Below are positions 18,008-26,667 of a DNA stretch of 64,000 bases, piece after piece. The translations under genes and the position numbers were made by a program. Origin of the DNA: Paenibacillus tundrae (GTDB taxonomy: Bacteria > Bacillota > Bacilli > Paenibacillales > Paenibacillaceae); contig NZ_CP145605.1 in assembly GCF_036884255.1 (NCBI RefSeq), positions 3,100,001 to 3,164,000 on the forward strand, given 5' to 3'. Each line of letters starts with the position of its first letter. Within the stretch, counting starts at the first letter, position 1. The notes under the pieces were generated by a model that saw nothing but the letters and a program-made list of their open reading frames with translations, ran no database searches and was not told where the DNA came from.

Positions 18008-19411
18008 ATGTCCAATAAACAGAATCACCGTATGAACTCATTTCGCCAAACACGATTAATTAAGCCTGTCATGGCAGGCGTTACGGCTGCTATGTTTGCA
18101 GCTTATGGAGTCCTCGGCGTATTACCAACTCAAGCCCATGCAGAAGCTTCTGATATTTCGGTGCGCAACTGGCATTCATATAATAGCTACTCCGTACCTG
18201 AGGTTAAAGCATCATGGAGTGCCAAAGCAGATAATTATCTTAAGATGAACGAAGCTTACTTAGATGGTAGTGCTATTGCCGAAGAGGGTAAGGTATTTAC
18301 ATTTGTAGGCTCGAAGTTGGTTACACTCGATGCCAAAACAGGGAAACAGTTATGGACGTATGGCAAAAAACTAATACCATTCATCACTTACAAGGATGGG
18401 ACTCTCTACGGATTAAGTGCTGATCATAAACCATACGCACTGACTGCTAAGACAGGTAAGGTAAAGTGGCAGTCTGGCACATCCACGAGTATTGATGCAA
18501 TGCTGCGTACCGAAGCTTTAATTCCTAAGACGGATACATTCTATGTGATTAATGGAAGTACAACTTTTGCATTTGATATGAAGTCAGGGAAGCTACGCTG
18601 GAAGGCGAATGAACCGTTGGGTGAAGGGAATGGTACAGCGTATTTAGAGGAGTCTAATGGGGTTGTGCTGCGAACTTTCAATGTACAAGGTGCACTTTCA
18701 TCGATTCAACTCAATGCGTATGACAAGAAAACAGGCAAGAAGCTATGGAGTGAATTTGGTCAAGGGGAAGCTCTGCAAATTAAAAATGGTCTTGTGTATT
18801 CGATCGACTATTACTCGCCAATGCTGGAAGAATACGATTCAAACCCTAATCGAACCTGGAAGGTCAATGTGTACAATCTGAAGACGGGTGTGTTGAAAGG
18901 CAGTCAGGAGTATTCCTGGAAAATGGCTGGAGAACCACCGTATGCGAATGGTCGAGGCAGTATATTGGCGAACCAAGATAAATTGTACATTGAACAGGGG
19001 GATAAAATAGCAGAGTATTCGCTAAACGCCTACAAAAAAGGAGAAGCTCCTTTGCGAACATTACAGCGACCTCATGGTGACAATCTAGAGTTGATCGGCA
19101 TCGTTCAAGAACGGCTGATCTATAAGAACTATACGACAGGAGAACTGACTGGTATTAAGCTGGCGAATGGTCAGGAGGTCAAATGGTTAGGGGATGCACC
19201 TATTTCCCAGATTGATGTCTATGGTAAAGGCATGTATCGAGCACAGCGCAACGGTTCCTTGCTTGGCATCGATATGCTGTCAGCGAAGCCTCTTTTCCGG
19301 GTAGCAACCGGAGGAGATCTGCATCATAAAACGCTAAAAACGGATGGGATGCTCATTATTCAGACCGAAGGCAAGATTCTCGGCGTGAAATTACCAGCAG
19401 TTCTGAAATAA
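18008..19411 (+). CDS. Secreted PQQ-like beta-propeller repeat protein
   Basis: A 467-residue exported protein. AGGAGGT lies eleven bases before ATG 18008, which is better than an earlier in-frame ATG. A signal peptide with a long charged N-region ends at AHA-EA (about residues 39-41). The mature part has repeated blades of the PQQ-enzyme type, with signatures LDAKTGKQLW, LTAKTGKVKW, FDMKSGKLRW and YDKKTGKKLW. Residues for a bound PQQ cofactor cannot be established, so a scaffold or BamB-like role at the cell surface is as likely as an enzyme. Confidence 0.85.
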   Translation: MSNKQNHRMNSFRQTRLIKPVMAGVTAAMFAAYGVLGVLPTQAHAEASDISVRNWHSYNSYSVPEVKASWSAKADNYLKMNEAYLDGSAIAEEGKVFTFVGSKLVTLDAKTGKQLWTYGKKLIPFITYKDGTLYGLSADHKPYALTAKTGKVKWQSGTSTSIDAMLRTEALIPKTDTFYVINGSTTFAFDMKSGKLRWKANEPLGEGNGTAYLEESNGVVLRTFNVQGALSSIQLNAYDKKTGKKLWSEFGQGEALQIKNGLVYSIDYYSPMLEEYDSNPNRTWKVNVYNLKTGVLKGSQEYSWKMAGEPPYANGRGSILANQDKLYIEQGDKIAEYSLNAYKKGEAPLRTLQRPHGDNLELIGIVQERLIYKNYTTGELTGIKLANGQEVKWLGDAPISQIDVYGKGMYRAQRNGSLLGIDMLSAKPLFRVATGGDLHHKTLKTDGMLIIQTEGKILGVKLPAVLK

Positions 19412-19444
19412 GCTCTCCGAGCCCAATGAAGGTGGATATTTGTA

Positions 19445-19861
19445 TTGAATCGAACCAGTGATGGAATACAGTCTTTTTCACGTTTTCTAATCTCTAATGT
19501 AATCGTCACGCTAATCGCTGTTGGCATATATGGTGGAGTCATGTTCACTGACCCTCACGCCGGCGTGGATATGAGTGACCGAGCGAGCATCCTATTTTAT
19601 CTGGCTTATATCAGCATACCTGTGTTTATCGTATTCGTATTGCTCACCACAGTCCTAGTTTGGTTCAGAGAACGATTACCAAAGAAAAGACACACTTCGA
19701 ATGTCATCGTGAACGATGTTATAATCGCCGGGATCGTAAGTGTTTTATTTTACCTTGCGCTTAGTGCATTTTATGAAACTGGATTTGTGCTAGCCATATC
19801 GCCATTTATATCTACGCTGACCTTTAGTGTTTTATATGAAACATATATTACTAAAACTTAG
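19445..19861 (+). CDS. Four-helix membrane protein of unknown function
   Basis: A 138-residue protein from TTG 19445 (GAAGGTGG upstream), with hydrophobic segments at about 14-33, 47-69, 89-108 and 112-130. It starts 33 bases after the beta-propeller gene and may be cotranscribed. No family recognised. Confidence 0.65.
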   Translation: MNRTSDGIQSFSRFLISNVIVTLIAVGIYGGVMFTDPHAGVDMSDRASILFYLAYISIPVFIVFVLLTTVLVWFRERLPKKRHTSNVIVNDVIIAGIVSVLFYLALSAFYETGFVLAISPFISTLTFSVLYETYITKT

Positions 19862-19900
19862 TCTACGTTCTTGCTCGTCTAAATGTGATGTAAATAACTA

Positions 19901-19936
19901 AACCGTGGCTCTGAAGTATTCAGTGCTGCGGTTTTT
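19901..19936 (+). terminator. Intrinsic terminator
   Basis: Outer arms AACCG / CGGTT, inner stem CTGAA / TTCAG, then T run. Confidence 0.8.
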
Positions 19937-19980
19937 ATTCATCGATAAGTAGTAGCGAAGATTGTACCAATATTTAGAAA

Positions 19981-20181
19981 TTGTATTTGCCTTTTCGAAT
20001 CCAATTTGATTCCAAACATCAAAGTGCAGTCACCTATCCGAATATCTACCATTCCGAAGCTGTGATGACTCAGCTATCTTACTTTGCGCTCCACACCTGG
20101 GTCACTAGGACGTTGATGTTTGAGTATGTGGATGATCGCTGGAAGATTAGCCAAATTGATTTTAAATACACATATTTCTAA
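19981..20181 (+). pseudogene. Possible C-terminal remnant of an unknown protein
   Basis: A 66-residue frame opened by TTG without a ribosome binding site. Its end (FEYVDDRWKISQIDFKYTYF) looks like the last strands of a small secreted or NTF2-like protein, and a good terminator follows, suggesting the tail of a once longer gene. The 5' part cannot be found upstream. Low confidence. Confidence 0.35.
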
Positions 20182-20207
20182 TAAAATGAGAAGCTTACTC
20201 AACGAAC

Positions 20208-20251
20208 ACGACTGCATTTGCCAGAACTTTGGCTTATACAGTCGTTTTTTT
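20208..20251 (+). terminator. Intrinsic terminator
   Basis: Arms ACGACTG / CAGTCGT with an inner CCA/TGG pairing, followed by a run of seven T. Confidence 0.85.
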
Positions 20252-20357
20252 GACTTTAGATTCAGAGAATGAGAAAATGTTGTGTTGTGAGAAATGGATA
20301 TGGGGGAACAGTCCCTAAATAACCTAAATAAGAAAGCTATATATAGGAGGTCTATAA

Positions 20358-20666
20358 ATGAATCAACGATATCGTATTACAAGAACCATGCAGGAGAATA
20401 ACGCGGAACAAGCAATCACTTTGGAGGAATGCAAGCAGTATTTTGCGAACAAAGATGAATTTGCGTACTCTGCCGTTTTACATGTAAAAGGGCCTGAGAG
20501 TATCATGTCGATTGACGGAGATTTTTTCATGTGGTCGCATGAGGGTAACGAAATTCCATTTCGTTTATTCTCGGGAGATCTGTATGTGGCAATCTCCAAT
20601 GAAGCAGTCGTTCCGAAGATGATTGAGATCGCAACGGATCTGCGTGCTGATATTGTTGAAGGATAG
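20358..20666 (+). CDS. Hypothetical protein, 102 residues
   Basis: A soluble acidic protein with an excellent ribosome binding site (AGGAGGT, seven bases before ATG). Two beta-rich segments surround SIDGDFFMWSHEGNEIPFR. No family recognised and no export signal. It stands alone. Confidence 0.75.
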   Translation: MNQRYRITRTMQENNAEQAITLEECKQYFANKDEFAYSAVLHVKGPESIMSIDGDFFMWSHEGNEIPFRLFSGDLYVAISNEAVVPKMIEIATDLRADIVEG

Positions 20667-20765
20667 GACAGTGATTGAACAACATATTAGTTAAGAAGAT
20701 AACGAGACCACGATGAGATTGAAGAGGATAGAAGGTAGTTATTTTGCAGGGACAGGAGTAAGGTT

Positions 20766-21404
20766 ATGAACATTATTGTTTTTGGAGCCACTGGTAAAAC
20801 CGGTCGCGAAATCGTCGCAGGAGCACTGAAGAAGGGGCATCAGGTTACCGCCTTTGTTCGCAATCCGTCTAAGCTTAACATGACTCATCCCAATCTTCAT
20901 GTCCATACCGGCGAGATCACGAATCTTAAAGACGTTGACAGTGTGCTTAAAGCCCAACATTATGATGTAGCTTATTCAGCGATAGGCTCCAAAGGGATGT
21001 TTAAACGCGAACCCTTACTCATTCAAGCCATGCATAACATGGTCAAAGCATCAGAGCAGAACGATGTAGGCAAATTCGTTCATATCTCCTTCGCTGGTGT
21101 GAGATCAGATGCTGGTAAGTTAGGTTTGTTGTATAAGCTAATTGTCCCTAATGTGATGAGAAATCTGCTTCATGACCATCGAGAGAAGGATGCGGTAATC
21201 AAACAAAGTAGTCTAAACTGGGTGCTGGTTCAGCCGCCGATTCTAACTGTGGAGCCATATTCAGGGAAGTATGTGCATGAGGTGCAAATTCAACCCGATA
21301 AGTCACGTAAGTTGAAAATGTCACGAGCCAATCTGGCTGACTTTATGCTGAAGCTAGCGAATGATTCTACTTATGATCGTAAAGAGGTTTTTGTCACCGA
21401 GTAA
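20766..21404 (+). CDS. NAD(P)-binding atypical SDR / NmrA-like oxidoreductase
   Basis: A 212-residue Rossmann protein starting MNIIVFGATGKTGREIV, the GxxGxxG dinucleotide motif of atypical short-chain dehydrogenases, followed by TAFVRNPSKL, which fits NADP preference, and VLVQPPILT near residue 157. The family includes YwnB-like and NmrA-like redox sensors or reductases. Start supported by GGAGTAAGG. Substrate unknown. Confidence 0.87.
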   Translation: MNIIVFGATGKTGREIVAGALKKGHQVTAFVRNPSKLNMTHPNLHVHTGEITNLKDVDSVLKAQHYDVAYSAIGSKGMFKREPLLIQAMHNMVKASEQNDVGKFVHISFAGVRSDAGKLGLLYKLIVPNVMRNLLHDHREKDAVIKQSSLNWVLVQPPILTVEPYSGKYVHEVQIQPDKSRKLKMSRANLADFMLKLANDSTYDRKEVFVTE

Positions 21405-21483
21405 GTATTACCCGCGTTAAATCGAACGACCTATATGGCAATGTGATTCTTGCATAATACATGAAACGAAGTTGAGGTGTGAA

Positions 21484-22416
21484 GTGAGAAGAATAAGTGT
21501 AGTGTTATTATGCATTTGTATCATCTATGGATTTTCTCCGCCAGCCCTAACAGAAGCGGCTAAGGCTCCTACAACAATTAAAACAGCGGTACATATGTAC
21601 AAAGGTCAGCCTTATATCCAGATTAGCGGTGGCAACCCAGCAGTAGCCAAGTCCATTAATAAAATTTTAAAGAAACATACGGTAAAGGTCGTTGACGATA
21701 ACCGAGCACTGCAACAACACAATCGTGTAGCCTGGTCTAAAACAAGTGTTAAAACGATGTACAATAACCAAAAGTTATTGTCGGTCGTGTATACAGATGG
21801 GATAAATTACACGGATGATAACGTAGGAACCTACATATCTTCGACGTACAATTTTGATCTTACAACAGGTAAACGTATGACCCTAAACGATGTTGTTGAT
21901 ACAGAATTCAAAAGAACTAATCTGATGTCGATCATTTCTCAGAGTCTTCAGTTGAAGTATGATAAAGGTGTTCAGATTATGGAGAAGCGTATTTATGAAA
22001 TTCCGACATATTATGTGTCTGAATTTTATTATTTCAATAAAGGCATTGTCGTCCGTTTCCATCCGACTATTGTGGCAGAAGCATCCGAAGGATTCATTGA
22101 TGTTACCGTGCCATATGACCAATTAAGCGATCGGAGCATTAGTCAAACTGTACCTAAATATCTAGACTATCTACGTACTCATGTGAGTGATTATATCGAA
22201 ACTGAGATGCAATACTTTGATGGATACAAAATAGGCAATATTTATGCTTTAAGTAATGGTGAATATTGGAGACAAGTTGAACCCAGATTTTATTCAATAC
22301 CATCTGACTTGCTATCTGCTAAGGTGAAGATCTATAAAGATCGAACACGGTACTACATGTGGGTTGACGGCACAGATGATGCAGTCGAGGTCGAGAGGCT
22401 GGTTTATCCTGAATGA
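21484..22416 (+). CDS. Secreted DUF3298-like protein
   Basis: A 310-residue exported protein. GAGGTG lies four bases before GTG 21484, making it a better start than an earlier in-frame TTG. A signal peptide covers about residues 1-28 (cleavage near TEAAKA). The mature part has the layout of DUF4163/DUF3298 proteins such as RsiV: SSTYNFDLTTGKRMTLNDVV and later FHPTIVAEASEGFIDVTVPYDQL. In RsiV the domain binds lysozyme; nothing shows that here. Its last four bases overlap the HicB-like gene. Confidence 0.78.
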   Translation: MRRISVVLLCICIIYGFSPPALTEAAKAPTTIKTAVHMYKGQPYIQISGGNPAVAKSINKILKKHTVKVVDDNRALQQHNRVAWSKTSVKTMYNNQKLLSVVYTDGINYTDDNVGTYISSTYNFDLTTGKRMTLNDVVDTEFKRTNLMSIISQSLQLKYDKGVQIMEKRIYEIPTYYVSEFYYFNKGIVVRFHPTIVAEASEGFIDVTVPYDQLSDRSISQTVPKYLDYLRTHVSDYIETEMQYFDGYKIGNIYALSNGEYWRQVEPRFYSIPSDLLSAKVKIYKDRTRYYMWVDGTDDAVEVERLVYPE

Positions 22417-22664
22417 AAACATACAGAGCCTATGCGATATTTAATTTTGCTGCTGATGGGATCAATGTTACCTTTCCTGAACTACCTGGATGTTTGACGT
22501 GTGGTTTTACATTAGATGAAGCTTTATATATGGCAAAAGAAGCGCTTGAGTTGTATATCAAAGGTGAGCCTATCGCGGAACTCCCAGCACTAGCTAGCGA
22601 GATGCCCAAGTTAACTGACGCTAATGATAGAGTGTATCTGATTGAAGCAAATCATACGGATTGA
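22413..22664 (+). CDS. HicB-like antitoxin-type protein without HicA
   Basis: An 83-residue protein whose N-terminal ~50 residues match the HicB partial RNase-H fold: YRAYAIFNFAADGINVTFPELPGC, then TCGFTLDEALYMAKEALELYI. There is no C-terminal DNA-binding helix, and no HicA-sized toxin gene lies on either side. The start overlaps the upstream stop as ATGA, so it is translated by coupling. Probably an orphan HicB-like protein of unknown role. Confidence 0.8.
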   Translation: MKTYRAYAIFNFAADGINVTFPELPGCLTCGFTLDEALYMAKEALELYIKGEPIAELPALASEMPKLTDANDRVYLIEANHTD

Positions 22665-22774
22665 TGCGCCAGACAGAGTCACATCAGGGTTCTACGTCAT
22701 TTTATGTATATTCTCGCGCAACATATGTTAAAATGGGATTTGTACTATCATTTTTATTAAATAAGGAGGCCAAT

Positions 22775-23119
22775 ATGGAGCCGATACAGCCTCAAGACAT
22801 TCAAAATAGAATCAGCGAACTTGCTGATCAAGATGTATACGTACATCTTGAATTAACGACAGGTGCGTATGCTCAGCACTTGGACAGCACAAGACATCCG
22901 GCGTCGGCATTTATTTCCAATGCGGTCATTCGATATACGCAGGGATCAATCTCCGCGACGAGTCCATACCGAGTTGGCTTAAAGACAACTCAAGGATGGA
23001 TCTATGCTGAAGGACTTACACATGTTGATGAGCAGGACAAAGATCGCTTAATTTTGGCTGGACATGATACTCAAGGAAAGTTAGTTGTAGCGTTACAACT
23101 CAGCAGAGAGATGTTCTGA
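22775..23119 (+). CDS. yojF: YojF-like DUF1806 protein
   Basis: A 114-residue protein. AAGGAGG lies seven bases before ATG 22775, which is preferred over an in-frame ATG that would extend it by 38 residues into the HicB gene end. It is followed after 19 bases by a BshB2-type deacetylase, the same order as yojF-yojG in Bacillus. YojF-type proteins have no established biochemical role; the link to bacillithiol metabolism is by genome context. Confidence 0.85.
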   Translation: MEPIQPQDIQNRISELADQDVYVHLELTTGAYAQHLDSTRHPASAFISNAVIRYTQGSISATSPYRVGLKTTQGWIYAEGLTHVDEQDKDRLILAGHDTQGKLVVALQLSREMF

Positions 23120-23138
23120 TGGAAGTGGAGGAGCAAGC

Positions 23139-23813
23139 ATGAATAATGAACAATACAAACATCAGCGCATTTTAGTTGTATTCCCTCATCCAGATGATGA
23201 GGCATTCGGAGTTTCGGGAACATTGGCTAAATACATAGAAGACGGTGCTCACGTCACGTATGCTTGCCTAACCCTTGGGGAAATGGGACGAAATATGGGA
23301 ATACCCCCATTTGCCAATCGAGTAACGTTACCAGCCATCCGTAAGCAGGAATTGATTGAATCCGCCCACGCGATTGGTATCCAAGACTTAAGAATGCTAG
23401 GTTTCCACGATAAAATGATTGAATTTGAAGACCCGGATCTGTTGGATGGCCGGCTTATGGAGCTGATTGATGAGTTGAATCCGTCGCTCGTCATTACGTT
23501 CTATCCAGGTTATAGTGTGCATCCCGATCATGATGCGACGGGTGCTGCTGTTATCCGCACAATTAGCCGAATGCCAGCACAGAACCGTCCGGTTGTACAT
23601 TGTATCGCATTCGCCAAAAACTATGAGCAGGCTATTGGGAAACCTGACGTTCTCATGGATGTGAAGGCGTTACTGGCGAAGAAAATGGCATCGATTCGCG
23701 CACACCGTTCGCAGTTCCAAGCGGCTGAGCTTGTCGGTAAAAGCGAACTGAATGATAAGGAAATTCAGAAACGCTTCGGAACCGAAGTGTTCTGGACCTA
23801 TCGATTTGAATAA
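23139..23813 (+). CDS. bshB2: Bacillithiol biosynthesis deacetylase BshB2
   Basis: A 224-residue PIG-L/LmbE-type zinc deacetylase. The metal-binding HPDDE is at about residues 15-19 (VVFPHPDDEAFG), and HPDHDATG near residue 128 supplies the remaining His ligand. In bacillithiol synthesis this family removes the acetyl group from GlcNAc-malate to give GlcN-malate, and may also act as a bacillithiol-conjugate amidase. GGAGGAG precedes the ATG. A perfect terminator hairpin follows. Confidence 0.9.
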   Translation: MNNEQYKHQRILVVFPHPDDEAFGVSGTLAKYIEDGAHVTYACLTLGEMGRNMGIPPFANRVTLPAIRKQELIESAHAIGIQDLRMLGFHDKMIEFEDPDLLDGRLMELIDELNPSLVITFYPGYSVHPDHDATGAAVIRTISRMPAQNRPVVHCIAFAKNYEQAIGKPDVLMDVKALLAKKMASIRAHRSQFQAAELVGKSELNDKEIQKRFGTEVFWTYRFE

Positions 23814-23882
23814 ACGCTGTGGATCAGGCGGTAAAATTATATTTTAATATTAGATATGTCCCACATAACAGATCTGTGTGGT

Positions 23883-23913
23883 CATAAAAGTCGCCTTCGA
23901 GGCGACTTTTATG
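23883..23913. terminator. Perfect hairpin terminator after bshB2
   Basis: Thirteen-base perfect arms CATAAAAGTCGCC / GGCGACTTTTATG around TTCGA, with T-rich flanks. Confidence 0.9.
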
Positions 23914-24090
23914 TTTTATAGCGAGATAACGTTGAGGGACAAGAACGTAATACAATGCACACGAGCTACTTTAATCAAATAATACAATAATAATGAACTA
24001 AATCTCATGGGAGTCAGATGTATAGGAAGTGAGTCTAGCTCGTTATTATTATGAAACAGTGAAAATTACCTACAAAGTTTTCTATAGAGG

Positions 24091-24138
24091 TTGACAAAGT
24101 TATTAAAATCAAACAAACTATATGCTATAGCATATAGT
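24091..24138 (+). promoter_or_regulatory. Promoter with a 22-bp perfect palindrome before doxX
   Basis: A -35 TTGACA (24091-24096) is followed at 24117-24138 by a perfect 22-base palindrome with the core ATGCTATAGCAT (24122-24133), covering the -10 region. This is the expected place for a repressor, and a MarR-type regulator is encoded 640 bases downstream. The 355 bases between 23914 and 24268 hold no gene besides this control region. Confidence 0.65.
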
Positions 24139-24211
24139 AATGAAACATAAGTTTGAGTTGTAAGCGAAATGTATAGTTTTTTGCAATTACACACCGTTGC
24201 AGCCCAAATAC

Positions 24212-24223
24212 ATGGTATAGCAT
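24212..24223 (+). promoter_or_regulatory. Second copy of the MarR-type operator
   Basis: ATGGTATAGCAT differs at one base from the palindrome core at 24122 and lies 46 bases before the DoxX start codon. Confidence 0.5.
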
Positions 24224-24268
24224 GTTGTTTTAATCCTATATGCAATACGATATGAAAGAAGGGTAGAT

Positions 24269-24613
24269 ATGTTGATTTTTATTACGGTTTTACAGGTTTT
24301 ATTAGGTCTCTTTTTCTTGTTTACAGGTAGCAAAATTATTTCGGGTAAAATGGCCGAAGAATTCAAACGCTTTGGATTGCCCTCTTTTTTTAATGTCTTG
24401 ACCGGTTCGTTTGAGATTGTGGGAGCCATCGGTATGATCGTTGGGATATGGATACCTATTGTTGCATTTTGGGCGGGATTACTTCTGGGAGGAACGATGC
24501 TTGCTGGAGCATTCACTTTGTTGGTTTTAGCTAAAGATCCAATACAAAAAGCTATTCCAGCAATCGTATTGTTTGTTCTTAGCTTGATTGTGTCAATGTA
24601 TCATTTCTTCTAA
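24269..24613 (+). CDS. DoxX family membrane protein
   Basis: A 114-residue protein with four hydrophobic helices (about 3-22, 42-64, 68-88, 94-112) and the DoxX-like LFFLFTGSKIISGKMAEEFKR start. GAAGGG precedes the ATG. It is followed by a MarR regulator and preceded by operator-like palindromes, so it is probably the regulator's target. In other bacteria DoxX-type proteins take part in thiol-stress resistance; the role here is open. Confidence 0.85.
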   Translation: MLIFITVLQVLLGLFFLFTGSKIISGKMAEEFKRFGLPSFFNVLTGSFEIVGAIGMIVGIWIPIVAFWAGLLLGGTMLAGAFTLLVLAKDPIQKAIPAIVLFVLSLIVSMYHFF

Positions 24614-24776
24614 AACTTGCTAAAGCCATGTGGGGGTTATGATATCATTTTATATTCCTTTGGGAAGCCCTCGAATAATAGTCTTTAGATGTCTCATTCT
24701 TCGGTGAATGTAGTTTGTAACATTCATTCAGATCACCTATAATTGGTGTAAGAAAATGACGAATGAGGGTACTACA

Positions 24777-25202
24777 ATGGACTTATACAATGTGACTGGC
24801 TTTTTGATCCATAGGACAGATGTCAAGCTTACCAACTATTTTACCAAACAGTTGAAACCTTATGAGGTCACACCTGAACAATGGAGTATTATTTCCTATC
24901 TGGATATAGACAAAGCTATGACACAAAAAGAGTTGGCCGAGGCAATTGATCGGGATCAAACCACTGTCGTGAGAATGATACATTCATTAGAACGTAAAGG
25001 AATGGTTCGACGTATCGTTAATGATCAAGATAAGCGTTCCCATCATTTATATTTGTCTCCTAAAGGAGAAGAAGTAAAACAAGGGTTGTTGTTAACGGTC
25101 AAAGAAGCTCATAACTACGTTACACGAGGTTTAGAGCCGGAGGAACTTGATCAGTTAAAAGTCATATTAGAGAAACTATATACGAATGTGCAAGGAGATT
25201 AG
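24777..25202 (+). CDS. MarR family transcriptional regulator
   Basis: A 141-residue winged-helix regulator. The recognition region is TQKELAEAIDRDQTTVVRMIHSLERKGMVRR (about residues 56-86), the wing DQDKRSHHLYLSPKG. ATG 24777 has GAGGG nine bases upstream; an earlier in-frame ATG at 24756 lacks one. Two operator-like palindromes precede the doxX gene in front of it and a third follows its stop. Ligand unknown. Confidence 0.88.
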   Translation: MDLYNVTGFLIHRTDVKLTNYFTKQLKPYEVTPEQWSIISYLDIDKAMTQKELAEAIDRDQTTVVRMIHSLERKGMVRRIVNDQDKRSHHLYLSPKGEEVKQGLLLTVKEAHNYVTRGLEPEELDQLKVILEKLYTNVQGD

Positions 25203-25237
25203 TTGGATTGTAGGTGAGCATGAAACTCATCAAATAC

Positions 25238-25249
25238 ATGCTATAGCAT
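25238..25249. promoter_or_regulatory. Third copy of the 12-bp palindrome
   Basis: ATGCTATAGCAT, identical to the core at 24122, lies 36 bases after the MarR stop codon, in a place where no promoter is obvious. Confidence 0.45.
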
Positions 25250-25327
25250 TTACTTTTCTATATCGAGGAAGACGCATCACAGGATGTAGAAAGTTTTATC
25301 TCAACTTCATAAAGCCATAAACTAATA

Positions 25328-25366
25328 AAAGCAAAATAAGTCGGTTATTCCGATTTATTTTGCTTT
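25328..25366. terminator. Bidirectional terminator between marR-type and isochorismatase genes
   Basis: Twelve-base arms AAAGCAAAATAA / TTATTTTGCTTT plus an inner TCGG/CCGA pair. A-rich and T-rich flanks serve both converging genes. Confidence 0.88.
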
Positions 25367-25408
25367 CTGTTGTTGTAAACTGAAATATTGTCCTTCTGTA
25401 AATATACT

Positions 25409-25975
25409 CTAACTAATTCCATTCATGATGTCTAATAACTCATCTGTCGTTAGAATCGTGGCGAATTCGTGATGTAACGTTGCAAGCGAGATCTCATGAA
25501 TTGTCTCGGCAGTATGATAGGTGCCATGTTGGTCATATAAACCAAATGCGGCTACTGCATCTGAAATAAGAGTTGTATTAAATCCTAAGTTACCGCTCAT
25601 TCGAGTCGTTGTAGACACGCAATGAGGGGTGGTCAACCCTGTTATTACAACATGTGTGATATGATTTTGTCTCAGATGTTCTTCTAGAGGTGTGCCGATA
25701 AAACTACTATTCACCTTCTTCGTTAGAACGATTTCCCCTTCGATCGGTGTAACAACTTCTTTAATACGGAAACCTTCATTTGTAGGATGAAATAGAGAAT
25801 GAGGATTGTCGGACGTATGTTGGATATGTATGATATGCCACCCTTTGTCTCTCCATGTCCCAAGTATTCTACTGATATTTTCTTCTGCTGATGGATTGTT
25901 CCTTTCACCCCACTTTGGATCATCAAAAGCCTTTTGAACATCGACTATAATTAGAGCTGTATTTTGATTCTCCAA
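25409..25975 (-). CDS. Isochorismatase family cysteine hydrolase
   Basis: A 188-residue hydrolase with the family triad: Asp in IIVDVQKAF, Lys in VLTKKVNSSF, and the nucleophilic Cys in TTPHCVSTTTRMSGNLGF. GGAGG lies eight bases before TTG 25975; an upstream in-frame TTG overlaps that site and is unlikely. Members hydrolyse amides such as nicotinamide, or isochorismate. Lack of siderophore or NAD genes nearby leaves the substrate open. Confidence 0.87.
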   Translation of the reverse strand: MENQNTALIIVDVQKAFDDPKWGERNNPSAEENISRILGTWRDKGWHIIHIQHTSDNPHSLFHPTNEGFRIKEVVTPIEGEIVLTKKVNSSFIGTPLEEHLRQNHITHVVITGLTTPHCVSTTTRMSGNLGFNTTLISDAVAAFGLYDQHGTYHTAETIHEISLATLHHEFATILTTDELLDIMNGIS

Positions 25976-26139
25976 TGACAATTCCTCCAATCCTAATTTT
26001 GGGATTAAATCACTTTTATTCTAATCTCTGATTCTGTTTTGCGCAAATTCATTCGATAATAAATATCGGTACTTGTGAACCAAACAAGGTCTTCGATGAT
26101 CTAATGAATAGATGAACCTAAGAGAAAGGGGAGCCATGT

Positions 26140-26667
26140 GTGGATTTATCTGAGAAAGTGACACTTGCAAGGCAAGGAGACCAAGAAGCTTTTGTATATG
26201 TAATACGAGCTATTCAGCAAAGCTTATTTGCCATAGCCAGATCCATTGTGAAGAACAACGAAGACTGTGCTGATGCCATGCAGGAGACCATTGCCAAAGC
26301 GTATTCTAATATACATACACTGAAGGAGCCTACGTATTTTAAAACGTGGATTATTCGTATTTTGATTAATGAATGTAATCGGATTATTAAGAAAAGGCAA
26401 CGAGTAAGCCCAGTGCCATATGATACAAGACAGACATCCTATACGGGAGATTATGAACAGATCGAATTGTTTGAAGTGATTGATCAGCTGGATGAACAGC
26501 TCCAGACTATCGTGATGTTATTTTACATTGAGGACATATCGGTCAAGGAAATAGCAAAATTACTTCATGTTTCGGAAGGAACAGTTAAATCACGTTTGTA
26601 TAGAGCCAGGCAGCAACTATCTGAGCTTGTACTAGGGAAAGGAGAGGACAAATATGAATCATCCTGA
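26140..26667 (+). CDS. ECF-type RNA polymerase sigma factor
   Basis: A 175-residue sigma-70 family factor with region 2 (about 15-80, including DCADAMQETIAKAYSNI) and region 4 (about 115-165, ending VSEGTVKSRLYRARQQL). The start is GTG 26140 behind GGGGAG. The next gene overlaps its end and encodes a membrane protein of the DUF4179 anti-sigma type, so the pair probably responds to an envelope signal. Confidence 0.9.
   Translation: MDLSEKVTLARQGDQEAFVYVIRAIQQSLFAIARSIVKNNEDCADAMQETIAKAYSNIHTLKEPTYFKTWIIRILINECNRIIKKRQRVSPVPYDTRQTSYTGDYEQIELFEVIDQLDEQLQTIVMLFYIEDISVKEIAKLLHVSEGTVKSRLYRARQQLSELVLGKGEDKYESS

Noticed and set aside
24187..24516. Minus-strand frame opposite doxX
   Set aside because: Mirror of the hydrophobic codons of DoxX; no start signal, and it covers the doxX control region.
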